Source: Fibrivirga algicola (GTDB taxonomy: Bacteria; Bacteroidota; Bacteroidia; Cytophagales; Spirosomataceae). From it: a stretch of 64,000 nucleotides of DNA. Below are positions 61,088 to 64,000 of this stretch, one piece after another. The stretch is taken from assembly GCF_011742925.1 (NCBI RefSeq), contig NZ_WAEL01000010.1, positions 218,880 to 282,879 of the forward strand, read 5' to 3'. The position numbers and the translations under genes were made by a program. Position 1 is the first letter of the stretch. Each line of letters starts with the position of its first letter. The notes under the pieces are model-generated. The model did not search any database. It had not been told where the DNA came from and saw nothing but the letters and a program-made list of their open reading frames with translations.

Positions 61088-64000
61088 ATGAATGATCTAA
61101 TTTTACAAAACCAGTTTTTGCGTCGGATAAGCCCCTTTTGGGCGTATTTGATCGCTTTTCTGCATAAGCGAACTACTCCTGCTGTCTCTGGCAGGGTGTC
61201 GGTACTAGGGCGGGTCACGGTAGCTACCTGTATGCTGCTGGGTCTCGCTGTAGGGGCTTACGCGCAGACAGCAGGGGTCAATCTGAAACTCGAGAAAACG
61301 ATCAGTAATGCCGCGCCAGCTTTAGGCGAAGTCGTTACCTACACGGTCGCGGTTACCAACATGGGGTCGGCAACGGCAACCAGTGTAGTGGTGAGCGAGT
61401 CAATGACGCCGGGCTTATCTACGTACCTCTCATCTACCGCTTCGGTTGGCGGGTTTACGTTTTCTACTGCCAGCTCCACCGGTAGCTGGACAGTGGGCTC
61501 AGTAAACCCCGGACAAACGGTAACCTTACAGATCAGCGTTCGGGTTGATGGAGAGGGTGTGGCGTTTAACTCGGCCGAAATTGCGTCCATGGACGGAACG
61601 GATACCAACTCGATTCCGGGCAATGGGTCACTGGTCGAAGATGATTATGACAACGCCTGCTTTTCGGTACCGCTTACTTGGTATGCTGGTGACGAATACA
61701 TTGTTGACAAGCCAACCGGTTTTACTGCCGTTACGTGGTTTGTTAACGGGAATCCGATTTCGGCCTCAACTACTGAGGCAAGCGTTGATGCAGATGGGAA
61801 CCTCCTTATAAAGGCGCCCGGCATTTTTTCGTTTAGCGGCAAACTGAACGGTTGCGATGTAAGCAACTGCTGTAATATTCTGGTCAACCCAGGATTGACG
61901 TCGTCACTGGGCGACTTCGTATTTGAAGACAAAAATCGCAACGGTATTCAGGATGCGGGCGACGTCGCTATTCCTGGTGTAACGGTAACGCTGTTCCTCA
62001 ATGGTACCGCCATCGCCACTACTACTACCGATGTAGCGGGTGCGTACTCATTTACTGGTCTAACGCCAGGTACGTCGAATAGCTACAGTGTTGGTTTCAC
62101 TACGCCGGCTGGTTTTATAGCAACTACACCATTATCGGGAACCGACGCATCTAAAGATTCAGATGCCGCCCCGCTCACTGGTAATACGTTGTCAGTGACA
62201 CTGGCAGCCGGCGAATTCAACCCCACCCTTGATGCTGGTTTCTACAAGCCTGCCTCACTGGGTGATTATGTATTTAACGACGCTAACCGCGACGGGATCC
62301 AGGACGCAGGTGATACGCCGATTCCAAATGTAGTGGTGACCCTCTACCAGAACGGGTCGGCTATCGCCACGACCACGACCGACGCGACCGGTCTCTACTC
62401 GTTTACGGGGCTGACGCCAGGTACATCGAATACCTACTCGGTAGGCTTCTCTGCCCCAGCAGGCTTCGAGTCGACCTCGGCCAACATAGGCTTCGATGGG
62501 TTGGACTCTGACGCTGACCCAATTACGGGACTGACGGCGGGGCTAACGCTGAGTAGCGGCGAGAGTAACACATCGGTGGATGCTGGTTTCTACCAGTCGA
62601 CCGCGGGCTTGGGTGACTATGTCTTCGAAGACAAGAATGCCAACGGCATTCAGGATCTGGGTGACGTGGCCATTCCAGGTGTAGTGGTGACCCTCTACAC
62701 CAATGGCTCAGCTGTCGCTACCACTACGACCAACAGCTCAGGTCTATACTCATTTACAGGGCTGACGCCGACTACGCCATATGTGGTGGGCTTCGGTCAG
62801 CCGGCTGGGTACGTGCCAACGCTGGCGAACGTGGGTGGCGATGATGCCCTGGACTCAGATGCTGACAAGCTAACGGGTCTGACGGGTGTGTACTCGCTGA
62901 CAGCTAACGAGTTCAATCCTACCGTGGACGCTGGTTTCTTTAAGCCTGCCTCCCTCGGCGATTACGTGTTTAACGACGTGAATCGCGATGGTATACAGAA
63001 CGTAGGTGACTTGGCTATACCGGGTGTAGTTGTAACCCTTTACCAGAACGGGTCGGCTATCGCTACGACTACGACTGATGCATCGGGGCTCTACTCATTC
63101 ACGGGTTTGACGCCGGGTTCATCGAATTCGTATAGCGTGGGCTTCACGGCTCCCGCAGGATTATCTGCAACTGCACCACTATCTGGAACGAACGGTAGCC
63201 TTGACTCAGACGCGGATCCGATCACAGGCCTGACTCTGGCGGTGACCTTGAGCAGCGGGGAGAGCAACACCACCCTGGATGCTGGCTTCTTCCAGCCAAC
63301 GGCGGGCTTGGGTGACTATGTCTTCGAGGATAAGAATGCCAACGGCATTCAGGATCTGGGTGACGTAGCCATCCCAGGTGTAGTGGTGACCCTCTACACC
63401 AACGGCTCGGCTATCGCGACGACCACGACCAACAGCTCAGGTCTGTACTCGTTCACAGGGCTGACCCCTGCTACACCATACGTGGTAGGCTTCGGGCAGC
63501 CGGCTGGGTACATGCCGACACTGGCAAATGTGGGCAGCGATGATGCCCTGGATTCGGACGCGGATAAGCTAACGGGTCTGACGGGTGTGTACTCACTGAC
63601 AGCTGACGAGTTCAACCCCACGGTGGACGCTGGTTTCTTCAAGCCAGCCTCCCTCGGCGATTACGTGTTTAACGACACGAACCGCGATGGTATCCAGAAT
63701 ACGGGTGACACGGCCATCCCAGGTGTGGTAGTGACCCTCTACCAAAACGGTTCGGCTATCGCTACGACCACCACGGATGTCAACGGTCTGTACTCGTTCA
63801 CAGGGCTGACCCCTGGTTCGAGCAACAGCTACGCGGTGGGCTTCACGGCCCCGGCGGGTCTGTCAGCGACGGCTCCTCTGTCTGGAACGGACGCTAGTCT
63901 GGACTCTGACGCGGATCCGATCACAGGGCGGACTCTGGCGGTGACCCTGTCGTCGGGTGAGAGCAACACCACCCTGGACGCTGGCTTCTTCCGGCCAACG
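61088..64000 (+). CDS. Giant repetitive surface protein: DUF11 plus SdrD B-like repeats (3' end beyond window)
   Basis: 971 codons are open from ATG 61088 to the window edge with no stop. The signal peptide has a long basic N-region and a hydrophobic core VATCMLLGLAVGAYAQ (cleavage near residue 59). A DUF11 domain follows (about 63-165, LEKTISNAAPALGEVVTYTVAVTN), then a Cys-containing Ig-like region (about 187-272). From residue 274 come SdrD B-like (Cna-B fold) repeats of 115-118 aa, each beginning LGDYVFxDxNxDGIQDxGDxxIPGV, the Asp-rich calcium-binding loop. Six starts are visible at 61907, 62258, 62609, 62954, 63308 and 63653. It is probably a secreted adhesin or stalk; a C-terminal sorting domain would lie outside the window. 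Confidence 0.92.
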   Translation, partial: MNDLILQNQFLRRISPFWAYLIAFLHKRTTPAVSGRVSVLGRVTVATCMLLGLAVGAYAQTAGVNLKLEKTISNAAPALGEVVTYTVAVTNMGSATATSVVVSESMTPGLSTYLSSTASVGGFTFSTASSTGSWTVGSVNPGQTVTLQISVRVDGEGVAFNSAEIASMDGTDTNSIPGNGSLVEDDYDNACFSVPLTWYAGDEYIVDKPTGFTAVTWFVNGNPISASTTEASVDADGNLLIKAPGIFSFSGKLNGCDVSNCCNILVNPGLTSSLGDFVFEDKNRNGIQDAGDVAIPGVTVTLFLNGTAIATTTTDVAGAYSFTGLTPGTSNSYSVGFTTPAGFIATTPLSGTDASKDSDAAPLTGNTLSVTLAAGEFNPTLDAGFYKPASLGDYVFNDANRDGIQDAGDTPIPNVVVTLYQNGSAIATTTTDATGLYSFTGLTPGTSNTYSVGFSAPAGFESTSANIGFDGLDSDADPITGLTAGLTLSSGESNTSVDAGFYQSTAGLGDYVFEDKNANGIQDLGDVAIPGVVVTLYTNGSAVATTTTNSSGLYSFTGLTPTTPYVVGFGQPAGYVPTLANVGGDDALDSDADKLTGLTGVYSLTANEFNPTVDAGFFKPASLGDYVFNDVNRDGIQNVGDLAIPGVVVTLYQNGSAIATTTTDASGLYSFTGLTPGSSNSYSVGFTAPAGLSATAPLSGTNGSLDSDADPITGLTLAVTLSSGESNTTLDAGFFQPTAGLGDYVFEDKNANGIQDLGDVAIPGVVVTLYTNGSAIATTTTNSSGLYSFTGLTPATPYVVGFGQPAGYMPTLANVGSDDALDSDADKLTGLTGVYSLTADEFNPTVDAGFFKPASLGDYVFNDTNRDGIQNTGDTAIPGVVVTLYQNGSAIATTTTDVNGLYSFTGLTPGSSNSYAVGFTAPAGLSATAPLSGTDASLDSDADPITGRTLAVTLSSGESNTTLDAGFFRPT
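61907..64000 (+). repeat. Tandem SdrD B-like coding repeats, about 350 bp each
   Basis: Unit starts at 61907, 62258, 62609, 62954, 63308 and 63653 give lengths 351, 351, 345, 354 and 345 bp. Units 3 and 5 are near-identical (EDKNANGIQDLGD type, GQPAGYxPTLANVG), as are 4 and 6 (NDxNRDGIQ type, TAPAGLSATAPLSG). The array therefore has a two-unit super-period of about 699 bp. Most differences between paired units are synonymous. Confidence 0.9.

Overview
The window looks like chromosomal DNA of a Bacteroidota member of the order Cytophagales, most likely a Spirosoma-like genus (family Spirosomataceae). The clade signal comes from a SusC/SusD pair, an S46 dipeptidyl-peptidase, DUF4286, DUF4783, DUF1684 and DUF6503-type proteins, a TolB-like propeller plus outer-membrane barrel protein, and TANNTTTG-type promoter boxes. 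I saw no rRNA or tRNA gene, CRISPR array, insertion sequence, phage gene or plasmid function. Coding density is high and gene order is mostly short operons on both strands.

Layout. 1-4.3 kb: a SusD lipoprotein (cut by the window edge) and its SusC TonB-dependent transporter. 4.4-8.2 kb: a PhyH dioxygenase, a DUF1684 protein with a small ACT-domain protein, and an MFS exporter. 8.2-20.9 kb: housekeeping and envelope genes (MazG, an SPFH protein with an Arc-like regulator, CoaX, an esterase, a vanadium-type haloperoxidase, an IPT/TIG lipoprotein, a PyrR-like phosphoribosyltransferase, a phytase-like protein). 20.9-29.6 kb: acetoacetyl-CoA synthetase, S41 and S46 peptidases, a secreted TIM-barrel isomerase, cytochrome c, a DUF1338 enzyme. 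29.8-36.8 kb: RecG, then enolase, FtsB, LMW-PTP and phosphoglycerate mutase. 36.9-47.4 kb: a Tat-exported oxidoreductase, sterol-desaturase family protein, AI-2E family permease, RlmI-like methyltransferase, a second Tat-exported isomerase, an S1/P1-type zinc hydrolase, a Dabb protein, ferrochelatase and an OMPLA-like barrel. 47.5-49.2 kb: OxyR and a lipoprotein. 49.3-53.7 kb: a cluster for oxidative L-fucose (or related deoxyhexose) catabolism. 53.8-60.4 kb: a membrane protein with an XRE regulator, a GNAT enzyme, and Cmk, a DAO-family oxidoreductase and the TolB-like protein. 61.1-64.0 kb: the N-terminal 971 codons of a giant repetitive surface protein (DUF11 plus SdrD B-like repeats) that runs off the window.

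The best multi-gene system is the 49.3-53.7 kb cluster. An FAH-type hydrolase, an L-fuconolactonase-type amidohydrolase, an SDR dehydrogenase, a FucP symporter and a RhaM-type mutarotase together take up the sugar, equilibrate its anomers, oxidise it to a lactone, open the lactone and cleave the diketo acid. The dehydratase and second dehydrogenase are not in the window. The SDR has Asn where the catalytic Lys is expected.

Two DNA-level signals are not explained by the genes. First, the 9-mer ACGTACCTG (either strand) occurs at least 24 times in 64 kb, in different reading frames and also between genes, where about 0.5 would be expected by chance. Second, at least seven intergenic gaps hold 70-125 bp imperfect palindromes built from the same vocabulary (GTTTG blocks in the stem, GTTGCGCTGCTA near the apex). 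Several other, unrelated long palindromes fill further gaps.
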